From Manihot esculenta (Eukaryota > Streptophyta > Magnoliopsida > Malpighiales > Euphorbiaceae): a DNA stretch of 64,000 bases. The notes beneath the pieces are model-generated. The model worked only from the letters and a program-made list of their open reading frames with translations. It was not told where the DNA came from and searched no databases. The position numbers were made by a program, and so were the translations under genes. The first letter of the stretch is position 1. Each line of letters begins with the position of its first letter. The DNA is taken from positions 19,334,225 to 19,398,224 of the forward strand of contig NC_035166.2 of NCBI RefSeq assembly GCF_001659605.2, in the 5' to 3' direction. Positions 47,941 through 59,894 of the stretch are shown here, in pieces.

Positions 47941-50756
47941 AAAGTGTAGTCCATTTAGTATGAAAAGAATTAATGCTAATTTATAATTATTTTAAAAAAA
48001 AATCTTTTCATCCTTTCATGTTCAAAAATCAGGTGGAGATGCTGCTCATATATTGAAAATTACTGTATAATTTTTATAATAAGTAGAAACTCATTAATTA
48101 ACTTTTTTATTTTAAAAAATATATTAAAATAGTTTTAATATTTTAAAAAATTTATTAATTAATCATTTAATTAATATTAACCGTCAAATATTATAAAAAA
48201 TTTAAAATATTTTTAATAAGAAAAAATTAATTAATAAATTTTTTAAAATTATAAAAATTAAATAGTAAAATATTTAATTAATTAATAAATATTTAATCTA
48301 ATAATTATTAAATTTATTTTTATATTTGAATATAATTAATTAAGAGCAGGATTGTGTGAATTTGTATATTTTATAAATTTGAATATAATTCAATAATTAT
48401 TTTATCACATATTATTTTACTATTCAGCCATCACAATTAACGGAAACATTCTTTCACTAAATATATATTTACATTTTCATATTATTTAAAAATATTTAAA
48501 TTAAAATTATACCTCTTTAAAAATTTAATTTAAATATTTAATTAATTAATTTCAATTAATACATCGCTGTTAGCATATATGTAGCCAACACTCTTTCGTT
48601 TCCATGTCTTTGATGTACTATATTAATGAAATTTTTTTAAAACCATTAATGAAATATTTATTTTTAAGTTTATTGAAAAAAATAAAAGTTTGTAATTTTT
48701 CACAATTATATTTTAAGTTTAAAACTTTTGACAACAAAATTAATTTTTTTCATATTTGTTAAAATTTTAACTAATAGCCTTAAAACTAAATTTTATAATA
48801 AATTTAATTTAAAAATTATAATTTAATAATATAATATGTAATTGGTTTCACAGTAAAAAAGAAGACTATAATACCGTAATGGTTATCACTTCATTAAAAT
48901 TCGTTTCTTCTTTAACAGATCGAACGTTTTATAATATAATTTAGCAGATTCATATTATACTTATAAATATGTTATTATCTATAAAATATAGAATTTATTA
49001 ATTATTAATTATAAAATACTGAATTCTTTATTGAGTGAAATTTTTAAGAGATGTAATAATTAATTTTATCTTTTTATAATATAAAAATAAATAAATACAA
49101 AATTTAAATTATATATTTTTACATCCTCGTTATAAACTCAAATAAATTATTATATTCTCTTCTTAAATATTGGAGTAGCGTTACGGTTTTCAACCATTTT
49201 ATTTTTTTTATATAAGTTAATCAATTATAATTAAATTCTTTTTTGAGGTAAAATTATTATAATAAAGTTTATATTATATTTTTTTAATGTACTTTCTATT
49301 CATTTTATTATAAAATTATTTTAAATTACTTTATTTTATTTTTCAAAACTTATTAAATAAGACTACATCAAAAAATATCATCTAGAAAATTATAAGAATA
49401 ATAATTTTTTTAAGAAAAATACACTTATAAAGTTATTGTCTAAAATTACGAGGAAAATAAACTTATAATAAAAATAAGCGTATTTTTAATTTAATTAGAC
49501 AGAATAATATATTTAAAAGAGCCAAATAATGAATTAATTTTAAAATAGTAAATTATTATTTAATTATATCACAAAATAGTAAAAACATATCTTTAAAAAA
49601 TAAATTAGAGATATTCGTTTATCAAATTAAGTATGAATGAAGTAAAATGTTTTAAATTGACATAAATTAAATTAAAAATGTATCTCAGTAATTTTATTTT
49701 TTAGAATTATTATCATGTTTCTCAATTTTTATGAAATCTATATATTCATCTTTATTTTAAAATTATTTAATTAAAATATTTATTTAATTGATAAATCAAA
49801 ATGTTTAATTATTTTAAAAAATTATTAATTGATTTATTTTAACATTACTCAAATATATTAAATAATATAAATATTTAAGATCTTATGAACTTTAAAAATT
49901 AAATAATTATATTTTTATAAAATTTAAATATTAAAAGGTTAATAACGTCAATTGACTTCTTAGAGAGAGAGAGAGAATAGAAAGTGGATTTTGATTCCAG
50001 AGGACAATGATTTGATTCCAGAGGACAATGATTTGATGTCATTTTCTTTCAACCATATTTCGCAAAAAAAAACGTGGATAATTCACATGCGCTTCAAAAA
50101 CATTGCCGACACTACCTCATTTTCTCAAAATAGACTTAAAATTATTTTTATATTAATTTACTTATTTTATATTTTTCATTATATTTTCTATCATCTACTC
50201 CCTCTTTCGATTGTTTAAATTAGGGAGATTTTTTTAATTATTTTTTGAGATGAATTAAATTTAAACTAAATTTAACATGGAATATCAGAGTTTCTTATGA
50301 GCATTTAGAGTGTGTTGAATTTTATATCGATAGATAATATAATCTTTATAAATATTTTAGACACTCATCTCTCTTAGATTAACTTTTAATCTGGTTTCTT
50401 TTATTTTTAATTTTTATTTTGAGTTGATTTTAATTCCCTTTAAGGTTATAAATTTCTTTTTAAATATAAGACAATTTTTATATGATTGATTTAGAAAATA
50501 AAATTTTCATTCTCAATTTTCAGGTAAATAGCTTCTAGGTTTGTTTTAAGTGATGTTGTGGTGTGCTGACTGTTTTATTTTGTAAGTTGTCAATATTCAA
50601 GATTAATGGGTATTATTATTTTTATTGAATTTCAAATTAATATATATTTTATTGATTTAAGAGTGTATAGAAATGTAAATTATAGTTAAGTTGTACTGAG
50701 ATATAAATTATAGTTAAGAAAGATTATTTTTTTAGGAATGAGTTAGGAGCTTATTC
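47938..50756. repeat. Direct repeat A (2.8 kb, AT-rich), left of the CHY1-like gene
   Basis: It matches repeat B (55778-58766) base for base over long stretches in the same orientation, from TATAAAGTGTA to GGAGCTTATTC. It lacks an internal segment of about 155 bp present in B (about 56120-56270) and has a 21-bp unit (TTTGATTCCAGAGGACAATGA) doubled at about 49990-50031. I see no convincing gene in it. Parts also resemble region C upstream of the transporter exon, for example 48422-48475 and 49292-49398. Confidence 0.88.
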
Positions 50757-50930
50757 TGTAATATCCGGCTAGACTCCGGCATCGGAATTCCTACCGTCCG
50801 GCGAAATTTCGGATGTCGGAACTTTCTAGAAGGGTAAGAATATGTTTTTCTAAAATGTTTTTACATGTTTTCAAGATTTTAAATATGAAAGAAATTGAGT
50901 TTTGAAAGAAAAGCACCATGGAGAAAAATT
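50757..50930 (+). repeat. LTR fragment (first 174 bp), H3 subfamily
   Basis: It starts exactly at TGTAATATCCGGCTAGACTC and follows the first 170 bases of the H3 LTR (46991 on), including the diagnostic AAGAATATGTTTTTCTAAAA. Most differences are C to T or G to A. It ends in AT-rich sequence near 50930. Repeat B has no LTR at the equivalent point (58766), so this is an insertion, later mostly deleted. Confidence 0.85.
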
Positions 50931-52257
50931 CTGATATATATATTTTTTTAAATATAAAATAAATATATAAAAAAATCCTGATATATATATTTTTTAAAAT
51001 AGTCAATAGGAGTAGAAACTTTTAAAATGGCATAGTTTTTGTTTGATTTATTCATATTTAAGGTTTTTTTTTAAAAAATTAATAATCTAAATCATAACCT
51101 ATTAAACTAATTTTTTTTAGAATTATTTTTTTTAAATCTAAATAGTTTATGAAGCCCATTCAATAATCTAACCCTAACTAAAATTATTTTTTTAAAATTA
51201 TAAAATTTATTTTTATAAATTCAAATAGTCTAATCAATCACAAACAAGAAATAAATAAAAATAACTATATCACTTTTAATAATAAAAATTAATTATGTAA
51301 AAATAAATTAAATAATTAATGAATAATTTATTTTTTTAAATATTAAAAAAAATAAATAGAATATTTAGAATTGAAGTCTCAAAAATTAAAAATATTTTTT
51401 TATTGAAAAAAAATAAAGGAGGGTGATTGATGTAAAATATTTTTTGGAATTGCAATTTTATTTAAAAAGAAATTACTATCAAATTTTTAAATTTTTAAAA
51501 AATTCTTTAATTTATCTCTATATTAAAATTACTCGTGCATTACATTTTATAAATCAAATTGTTTAGTCTATTTATACAAAAAAAAAACTATCATTCAACT
51601 GATTTTAATTTTAATCAGAAAAAATAAATAATATGAATATTTAAATTTATAAATATTAAACAATACATATATTTAAATTATATAAATAAATAATATAAAT
51701 ATTTAAAGTATATTAATAGATTTATAAAAAAAAATTAAAGAGTTTTGATTTTATAAAATATAAGTACATTTTAATTATATAATTTTTAAATAAAAACACA
51801 ATAATAAATTTTAAAAATATTAGAGGTTTAATAGTAATTCTGCTTTTATTTATTTAAAATTAATAAAAAATGACTTAAATACTCCTGCATCATTCAGAAA
51901 ATTTCAGGGGGTCATGGCCCCTTTATCTCCCATGTGCATCCGTCCCTGACCATGACTCTGTGGCCATTTTTCTTTAGTGTAATTATCTCAAAAACAAGCC
52001 AAGAAAAGCACCAACATAATATAATATTTATTTTGTCTTTATGAAAAGAAACAAATTAAAATAAATTGATAGTCTCTAGTTTCTAGAAGCTTGATTGGAA
52101 TAGTTAATATAGGCATTAATTATACTTAATGGGTTATTAGATTATATTTCTTTCACATTAAGGCATTTTGTTTTTGCTTATAAATATTTATGCTTAGGAA
52201 TCCACACCACAGCCTCATCCTACTCCAAACCATTCTTTCCAACACAACTTCTAAACA
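50931..52257. other. AT-rich intergenic DNA and CHY1-like promoter region
   Basis: No gene is visible from 50931 to about 52150. A GC-richer patch at 51905-51960 (ggggtcatggccccttt ... catccgtccctg) has the look of a transposon relic, which I cannot assign. A likely TATA box (TTATAAATATT, 52179-52189) lies about 75 bp upstream of the CHY1-like ATG at 52258. Confidence 0.6.
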
Positions 52258-53547
52258 ATGCCTTCCTTCTGCAACTTCAAGACGGAACTTAACAAGGTAC
52301 CAGTCATTACTTTCCATTTCTCCTATTCTTTCAAAATACATTAGTTAGTAACATCCAACGGTCAACATCATTTCAGTTTAATAGTTTAATTAAATTTTTT
52401 TATGATAAAATTAGGTATTATTTGAAGGAGACTCCTTTTATAGAGAGGTGATACTGAATAGACCAACCAAATTAAATAGCCTCGATTATGAAGTGGTATG
52501 AATTAACTGCAGTTTCTTTAATTTCTTGCATTATATATTTTAATTTTTTTTAAATTAATTAATTAATATATAATTTTATTCTAATTTTTGCAGATTTCTC
52601 TGATGCTTAAGAATTTCAGAGATTTTGAAACAGATTCTACCGTTAAATTTGTAATTCTGAAGGTAACAAAAATATTAATTTATTAAGCATGATTGCTTTA
52701 GCTTAATTATTAATAAATTTCATTTCAGTGATGTTAAACTTAAACTGTAAATAAAATTAAATGAAAATTTTTGTTTTAAATTCCATTTTAAATAGGCAAA
52801 TGGGAGAGCGTTTAGTGCAGGTGGAGATGTCGTTTCGATTGTTAGTTCCATGATAACAGGTTAAATTCTTGCTTTCTAATTTACTTCATTCCAATTGATT
52901 TTTAAATATTATACAGAAAAATTAATCCAGCATAGATATTATTTATTTTATATTGTGGCTTGTCCATTCAGGACATTGGTGTTTTGGAGCAAGATTTTAC
53001 AAGAAACAATTTAACTTAGACTACTTACTTGCAACATATAAAAAACCTTTGGTGAGTAAGTCAATTATTATTATTATTTAAATATTTTTTAATTTAATTA
53101 ATTAATTAATTAATTAATTTGCATTTTGTTGCTGCATAATTAAATAATCAAGCTTCCACTCATTGATGGTATTGTAATGGGAGGAGGTGCTGGCTTATGT
53201 ATGAATGGAAGGTTTAGGATTGTCACTGAGAAAGCTGTAAGTTGTCGTTTTAAAATTTTACTATTTAATTTTTATATCTTAGTGTTATTAATTATTTAAT
53301 TTTTAAAATGTATATTAATTAATTTCTGACTTTTTGAATAATTGCAATGATTTAATAGTTATTATTTTAAAATTATAAAAAATAAATTATTTAATTTTAA
53401 AATCACGGATATTTATAATTTTAATTGGCGGAGTCATTAAGGAATTAACCTTTTAAAAAACAAGAAGTGCTTAATGTATTTTTAAAAATAAAGAAGGCTA
53501 AATAGTTAATTTAATTAAATTATAAGGATTAAACAATTATTTTTTTA

Positions 53548-53578
<31 letters not shown>

Positions 53579-55495
53579 GTGCAGGTATTTGCAATGCCAG
53601 AAGCATCAATAGGACTTTTTCCAGACGTAGGGGCTTCACATTTTCTTTCTAGGCTCCCAGGGAATTTTGGTAACTTCCCATCTTTATTTTTCATTTATAA
53701 ATGTATAAGTTTTACAATGCCATGAATTTAGAAGCTGATTCAAACATATATATAATTAATATTCTTAAAAATAATTATAAAATTAATAATAATATTCTTA
53801 ATATAGATATTAGTTTATTTGAGAAAAAAAAGAAAAGAATTCTACTAATTTAGTTTTAAATTCTATGCAGGAGAATATTTAGGACTCACAGGGGGCAGAC
53901 TAAATGGGGCAGAAATGCTTGCATGTGGCTTGGCAACACATTTTCTTTTCTCTAAAGTAATTAATTATTTCTAAATATATAATTACTGCTTTTTTTTAAA
54001 TAATATATTTTATTAATTAAAATTTTCATGTAATAATTCTTATTTTTATGGTAATATAGGATTTATCTTTGCTGGAAACTGCACTCAAAACGCTACCGTC
54101 ATCAGATATGACCATAATTTATCAAGTCATCAATAAATTTGCTCAAAAACCAAAGCTAAAGCAAGATACTATTTATCAAACCCAAAGGTGAGCAATTTCA
54201 CAATTAATTAATAATAATTAAGTAATTATTATTATTATTATTCAAATAACTTTTTAATTTATTTATTTATTTACTCTTTTATTAAATTTATTAGTTAATT
54301 TATGATATATGGATTTTGAGTGATTTTGTGTTTGTAATTAATTAGGTTGGAGACTATTAATAAATGTTTCTCAAAAGATACCGTTGAGGAAATCTTACTG
54401 GCACTTGTAAGTATATAAATTATTATAATTTTTTTATGTGTAATTATTTTGTTTATTGATCGATTCGATTTAAAATTAAATTGAATAATTTAAAAATATA
54501 AATTTTAATATTTATAAAACTTAAATTAATTTTAAATAAAAATTGATTAAAATAAAATTCATTTAATTTAGTTCGATTGAATTCAATTTAATTATTTACT
54601 TCATTAATTAATTTCTCTTATAATAAAATTTATTTATATATTACAGGAAAATGAGGTGAAAAACAATCCAGAAATTTGGATCAATAAAGCAATAAATTCC
54701 ATGAAGGCAGCTAGTCCTACTAGTCTCAAGATTACACTTAGATCGGTAATTAATTTTTATTTCAAACTTGAAATTTATTTTTAATTAAGCTAATTTCATG
54801 TAATTTTCAATATTTTAATTAACTTTTTAAAATTCTGAAAAATTCAGATCAGAGCAGGACGATTGCAAAATTTAAAACTATGTCTCACACGTGAATACAC
54901 AATTTGCTGCAATGTTTTGCGAGCAACTGTTAGCAATGATCTGTACGAGGTAAAAAAAAAGGGAGCAATATGCAAAATATAAATTCTTTTATGGGCAATT
55001 TCATAATTATTGAATTTTGAGTCCATATAAATTGAATTATAGAAGTATTTTACATTATTCTAATTATTTCCAACTCTGCAGGGTTCAAGAGCTATGCTAT
55101 TTGACAAGGACAAGAAACCAAAGGTATGATATAATCAAGATTTTGCATTCATCTGCTACGAACCCATTCAATTAATGGTAATTTAGAATTCAAAATTATT
55201 TTCTTTTTTCAATTTTCATTAATAATTTTTAAAATATAATTGATCATATAGAACATATATTCTCCTTAAATTTTTAAAAAAAATTAACTATTTAATCCTT
55301 ATATTATAATAAAATTCACTAACTAATCTTCTTATTTTGAAAATATATCAACAGTGGGAACCTTCAAAACTGGAGTTAGTAAGCAAAGAAATGGTGGATC
55401 GCTATTTCAATGGCATAGACGAAGATGACTGGAAATATCTGCAAATTCCAGAAAGATCTGTAACATCAATGGACGTTTTGATGCCTAAACTTTAA
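52258..55495 (+). CDS. CHY1: 3-hydroxyisobutyryl-CoA hydrolase-like protein (CHY1 family), 14 exons
   Basis: Family role: hydrolysis of 3-hydroxyisobutyryl-CoA in valine breakdown, in plant peroxisomes. Exons: 52258-52296, 52415-52495, 52594-52662, 52796-52859, 52972-53051, 53153-53236, 53585-53669, 53871-53956, 54060-54187, 54346-54406, 54647-54745, 54848-54949, 55082-55123, 55355-55495. All introns are GT-AG and the exons join in one frame of 386 residues, normal for the family. Crotonase-fold marks: RAFSAGGD (about 67-74), GGGAG (121-125), and [13 protein letters not shown] with the catalytic Glu145 and Asp153 eight residues apart, as known for the family. C-terminus PKL resembles a peroxisomal PTS1 signal (Arabidopsis CHY1 ends AKL). 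ATG chosen as the first in the exon after a TATA box; AATAAA at 55515-55520. Diverged but intact; substrate not proven by sequence. Confidence 0.92.
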
Positions 55496-55777
55496 ATATT
55501 TTATATTATAAACAAATAAATGTACCAATTATTATTAATATTTATTTTCTAATATGATAATTAAATAATAAAAAATAAATATTTTTTTTTTCTGAAAAAA
55601 TCTATAGAAAACATTTATTAGATACGAGTTTTTCGCTTTTTTATTTTCATAAGAGTAGGATATCGGTGTGCTGAAATTGAAATCTTCCCAAAATCTTGCA
55701 TTCGTCACGGTACTAAGCCATAGAGTTCTCAATTTTTTTACTTAAAAGCTTCAATATTTAACCAAAATTTTTAAAGG

Positions 55778-58766
55778 TATAAAGTGTAATCCATTTAGTA
55801 TGAAAAGAATTAATGCTAATTTATAATTATTTTAAAAAAAATCTTTTCATCCTTTCATGTTCAAAAATCAGGTGGAGATGCTGCTCATATATTGAAAATT
55901 ACTGTATAATTTTTATAATAAGTAGAAACTCATTAATTAACCTTTTTATTTTAAAAAAATATATTAAAATAATTTTAATATTTTAAAAAATTTATTAATT
56001 AATCATTTAATTAATATTAACCGTCAAATATTATAAAAAATTTAAAATATTTTTAATAAGAAAAAATTAATTAATAAATTTTTTAAAATTATAAAAATTA
56101 AATAGTAAAATATTTAATTATTAAAATATTTTAAAGGATAGACTAATAAATTTTCGTTCACAAGTATTAAGTCTGATTTTCAAGGAAATCTATACAGAAC
56201 TTGAGCCCATGGGATCATATGTTTAATAATTTTTACATTTAATATTTGCTTTAATTATTAATTTTTATATAAATATTTAATCTAATAATTATTAAATTTA
56301 TTTGTATATTTGAATATAATTAATTAAGAGCAGGATTGTGTGAATTTGTATATTTTATAAATTTGAATATAATTCAATAATTATTTTATCACATATTATT
56401 TTACAATTACCTGACTATTCAGCCATCACAATTAAAGGAAACATTCTTTCACTAAAATTATGAAAATATTTAAATTATGGAAATATTTACATTTTCATAT
56501 TATTTAAAATTATGAAAATATTTAAATTAAAATTATACCTCTTTAAAAATTTAATTTAAATAATTAATTAATTAATTTCAATTAATACATCGCTGTTAGC
56601 ATATATGTAGCCAACACTCTTTCGTTTCCATGTCTTTGATGTACTATATTAATGAAATTTTTTTTTAAACTATTAATGAAATATTTATTTTTTAGTTTAT
56701 TGAAAAAAATAAAAGTTTGTAATTTTTCACAATTATATTTTAAGTTTAAAATTTTTGACAACAAAATTAATTTTTTCATATTTATTAAAATTTTAACTAA
56801 TAGCCTTAAAACTAAATTTTATAATAAATTTAATTTAAAAATCATAATTTAATAATATAATATGTAATTGGTTTTACAGTAAAAAACGAAGACTATAATA
56901 CCGTAATGGTTAACACTTCATTAAAACTCGTTTTTTTCTTTAACAGGTCGAACGTTTATAAAAAATTACTGTTAATAATATAATATAGCAAATTCATATT
57001 ATACTTATAAATATGTTATTATCTATAAAATATAAAATTTATTAATTATTAGTTACAAAATACTGAATTTTTTATCGATATGAGTGAAATTTTTAAGAAA
57101 TGTAATAATTAATTTTATCTTTTTATAATATAAAAATAAATGAATACAAAATTTAAATTACATATTTTTACACCATGGTTATAAACTCAAATAAATTATT
57201 ATATTCTCTTCTTAAATATTGGAGTAGCGTTACGGTTTTCAACCATTTTATTTTTTTTTATATAAGTTAATCAATTATAATTAAATTCTTTTTTGAGGCA
57301 AAATTATTATAATAAAGTTTATATTATATTTTTTTAATGTACTTTCTATTCATTTTATTATAAAATTATTTTAAATTACTTTATTTTATTTTTCAAAACT
57401 TATTAAATAAGACTACATCAAAAAATATCATCTAGAAAATTATAAGAATAATAATTTTTTTAAGAAAAATACACTTATAAAGTTATTGTCTAAAATTACG
57501 AGGAAAATAAACTTATAATAAAAATAAGCGTATTTTTAATTTAATTAGACAGGATAATATATTTAAAAGAGCCAAATAATGAATTAATTTTAAAATAGTA
57601 AATTATTATTTAATTATATCACAAAATAGTAAAAACATATCTTTAAAAAATAAATTAGAGATATTCGTTTATCAAATTAAGTATGAATGAAGTAAAATGT
57701 TTTAAATTGACATAAATTAAATTAAAAATGTATCTCAGTAATTTTATTTTTTAGAATTATTATCATGTTTCTCAATTTTTATGAAATCTATATATTCATC
57801 TTTATTTTAAAATTATTTAATTAAAATATTTATTTAATTGATAAATCAAAATGTTTAATTATTTTAAAAAATTATTAATTGATTTATTTTAACATTACTC
57901 AAATATATTAAATAATATAAATATTTAAGATCTTATGAACTTTAAAAATTAAATAATTATATTTTTATAAAATTTAAATATTAAAAGGTTAATAACGTCA
58001 ATTGACTTCTTAGAGAGAGAAAGAGAATAGAAAGCCTATGAATAGGTTGGCCCTATGCTATGCGTGGATTTTGATTCCAGAGAACAATGGTTTGATGTCA
58101 TTTTCTCAAAATAGACTTAAAATTATTTTTATATTAATTTACTCCTAATTAATACATCATAATAATAAATCTTATTTTATATTCTTCATTATATTTTCTA
58201 TCATCTACTCCCTCTTTCAATTGTTTCAATTAGAGAGATTTTTTTAATTATTTTTTAAAATGAATTAAATTTGAACTAAATTTAACATGGGATACCAGAG
58301 TTTCTTTATGAGCATTTAGGGTGTGTTGAATTTTATATCGATAGATAATGTAATATTTATAAATATTTTAGACACTCATCTCTTTTAGATTAACTTTTAA
58401 TCTGATTTCTTTTATTTTTAATTTTTATTTTGAGTTGATTTTAATTCCCTTTAAGGTTATAAATTTCTTTTTAAATATAAGATAATTTTTATATGATTGA
58501 TTTAGAAAATAAAATTTTCATTCTCTATAAGTTTTCAGGTAAATAGCTTCTAGGTTTGTTTTAAGTGTGCTGATCTTTACCGTTTTATTCTGTAAGTTAT
58601 CAATATTCAAGATTAATGGGTATTATTATTTTTATTAAATTTCAAATTAATATATATTTTATTGATTTAAAATTGTACAGAGATGTAAATTATAGTTAAG
58701 TTGTTATGAGATATAAATTATAGCTAAGGAAGATTATATTTTTAGGAATGAGTTAGGAGCTTATTC
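55778..58766. repeat. Direct repeat B (3.0 kb, AT-rich), right of the CHY1-like gene
   Basis: Second copy of repeat A, same orientation, beginning about 280 bp after the CHY1-like stop codon. It holds a segment at 56165-56221 (aagtctgattttcaaggaaa ... gggatcat) missing from A but similar to 61394-61446 beside the transporter exon. B therefore looks closer to the ancestral form. No gene seen. Confidence 0.88.
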
Positions 58767-59894
58767 ATGATGTTTTCTCTTATAAAGTAATAAATAACAT
58801 TTAAATAAAAATAAATTAAAATAAAATAACATTAATTCAATTTAATAATATAATAAAAATTTACATAGGAATAATTTTAAATAGAAATTATAACTACAGA
58901 AAACATAAATAAATTATAGAGAATTACCTTTTTCAGATTATAAAATTATTTTTGAATTCTAGATTAATCTAAATTGATGATGAACGTTGAATCTTAATTT
59001 TAATATCATGTTTATCTTAAAATAATGGTGATTTATATTAATTGAATCCAATTTGAATTATGATTGATTATTAAAATTTAATTTAAATAGTTTTAAACTA
59101 ATCAGAGTTTATTTATGATATTACTTCCTAAGTAATAAGATCAGAGTTTATTTATGTTACTACTTCCTAAGTAATAATTAGCATTAATTGAAAATAAAAT
59201 TAAAATTAAGTTAACTCAATTTAATAATAAAATAAAAATCTAAGTATAGGAATATTTGCAAATAGGAATTATAATTTTATTTAGGATTCAAATTAATTAG
59301 TCGATAAAAAAAAATAGAGTTACTATTTTTTAAGTCGTGAATAATGATGTTTAAATCTTAATTTAATGCTATATTTGTATTAAAATAATAGCAAAAGTAA
59401 TGAAATAGTATTATAGTATAAATTATAAATTCAAATTCTATATAAAATAGAATTTCTTAATTCAACATAGAATAAATTATTTACACTATTTTGGCGTCTT
59501 CAATTCAACATTATAAATTTCTATCATTTAAATAGTAATTAAATATAATTATTTATTATTAATTTTGTATTGAAAATTCTTAATATTTAATTAAAATTCA
59601 TAATATTACATCTATCAAAAATGATATAATATTACATAAATTTTTTATATTGTAAAACATTTTATTAAATATAAAATAAATAAATAAATTATTAAAATAT
59701 ACTATAATATATAATAAAACTGAATTTTATTTTTAATAATTTTAAATTATTATCTTAATAATATTAATACAATTTAATATTACGTATTAGGTTTTTTTTT
59801 TTAATTGACCTAATATATATTATAATTGTACAAATACAATCATTCATTTGTACAACATTCCCATGACTAGAAATTGTAGATTCTCAATGGTAAC
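58767..59894. other. AT-rich intergenic DNA
   Basis: No gene is seen. The stretch between repeat B and the 3' end of the transporter gene includes a two-copy tandem repeat at 59101-59177 and, near the right end, the probable 3' untranslated region of the minus-strand transporter. Confidence 0.6.
59101..59177. repeat. Two-unit tandem repeat, about 39 bp each
   Basis: ATCAGAGTTTATTTATG ... TTCCTAAGTAATA occurs twice in a row with small changes. Confidence 0.7.

Noticed and set aside
48300..50220. Short AT-rich frames in repeats A and B and the intergenic DNA
   Set aside because: Low-complexity Lys/Asn/Phe/Ile-rich frames, not conserved between A and B, without splice or start context.
47938..58766. 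CHY1-like gene captured by a large LTR element with A and B as its LTRs
   Set aside because: A and B do not have TG...CA ends, a primer site or a polypurine tract, the gene keeps 13 introns, and parts of A/B match the neighbouring transporter region.
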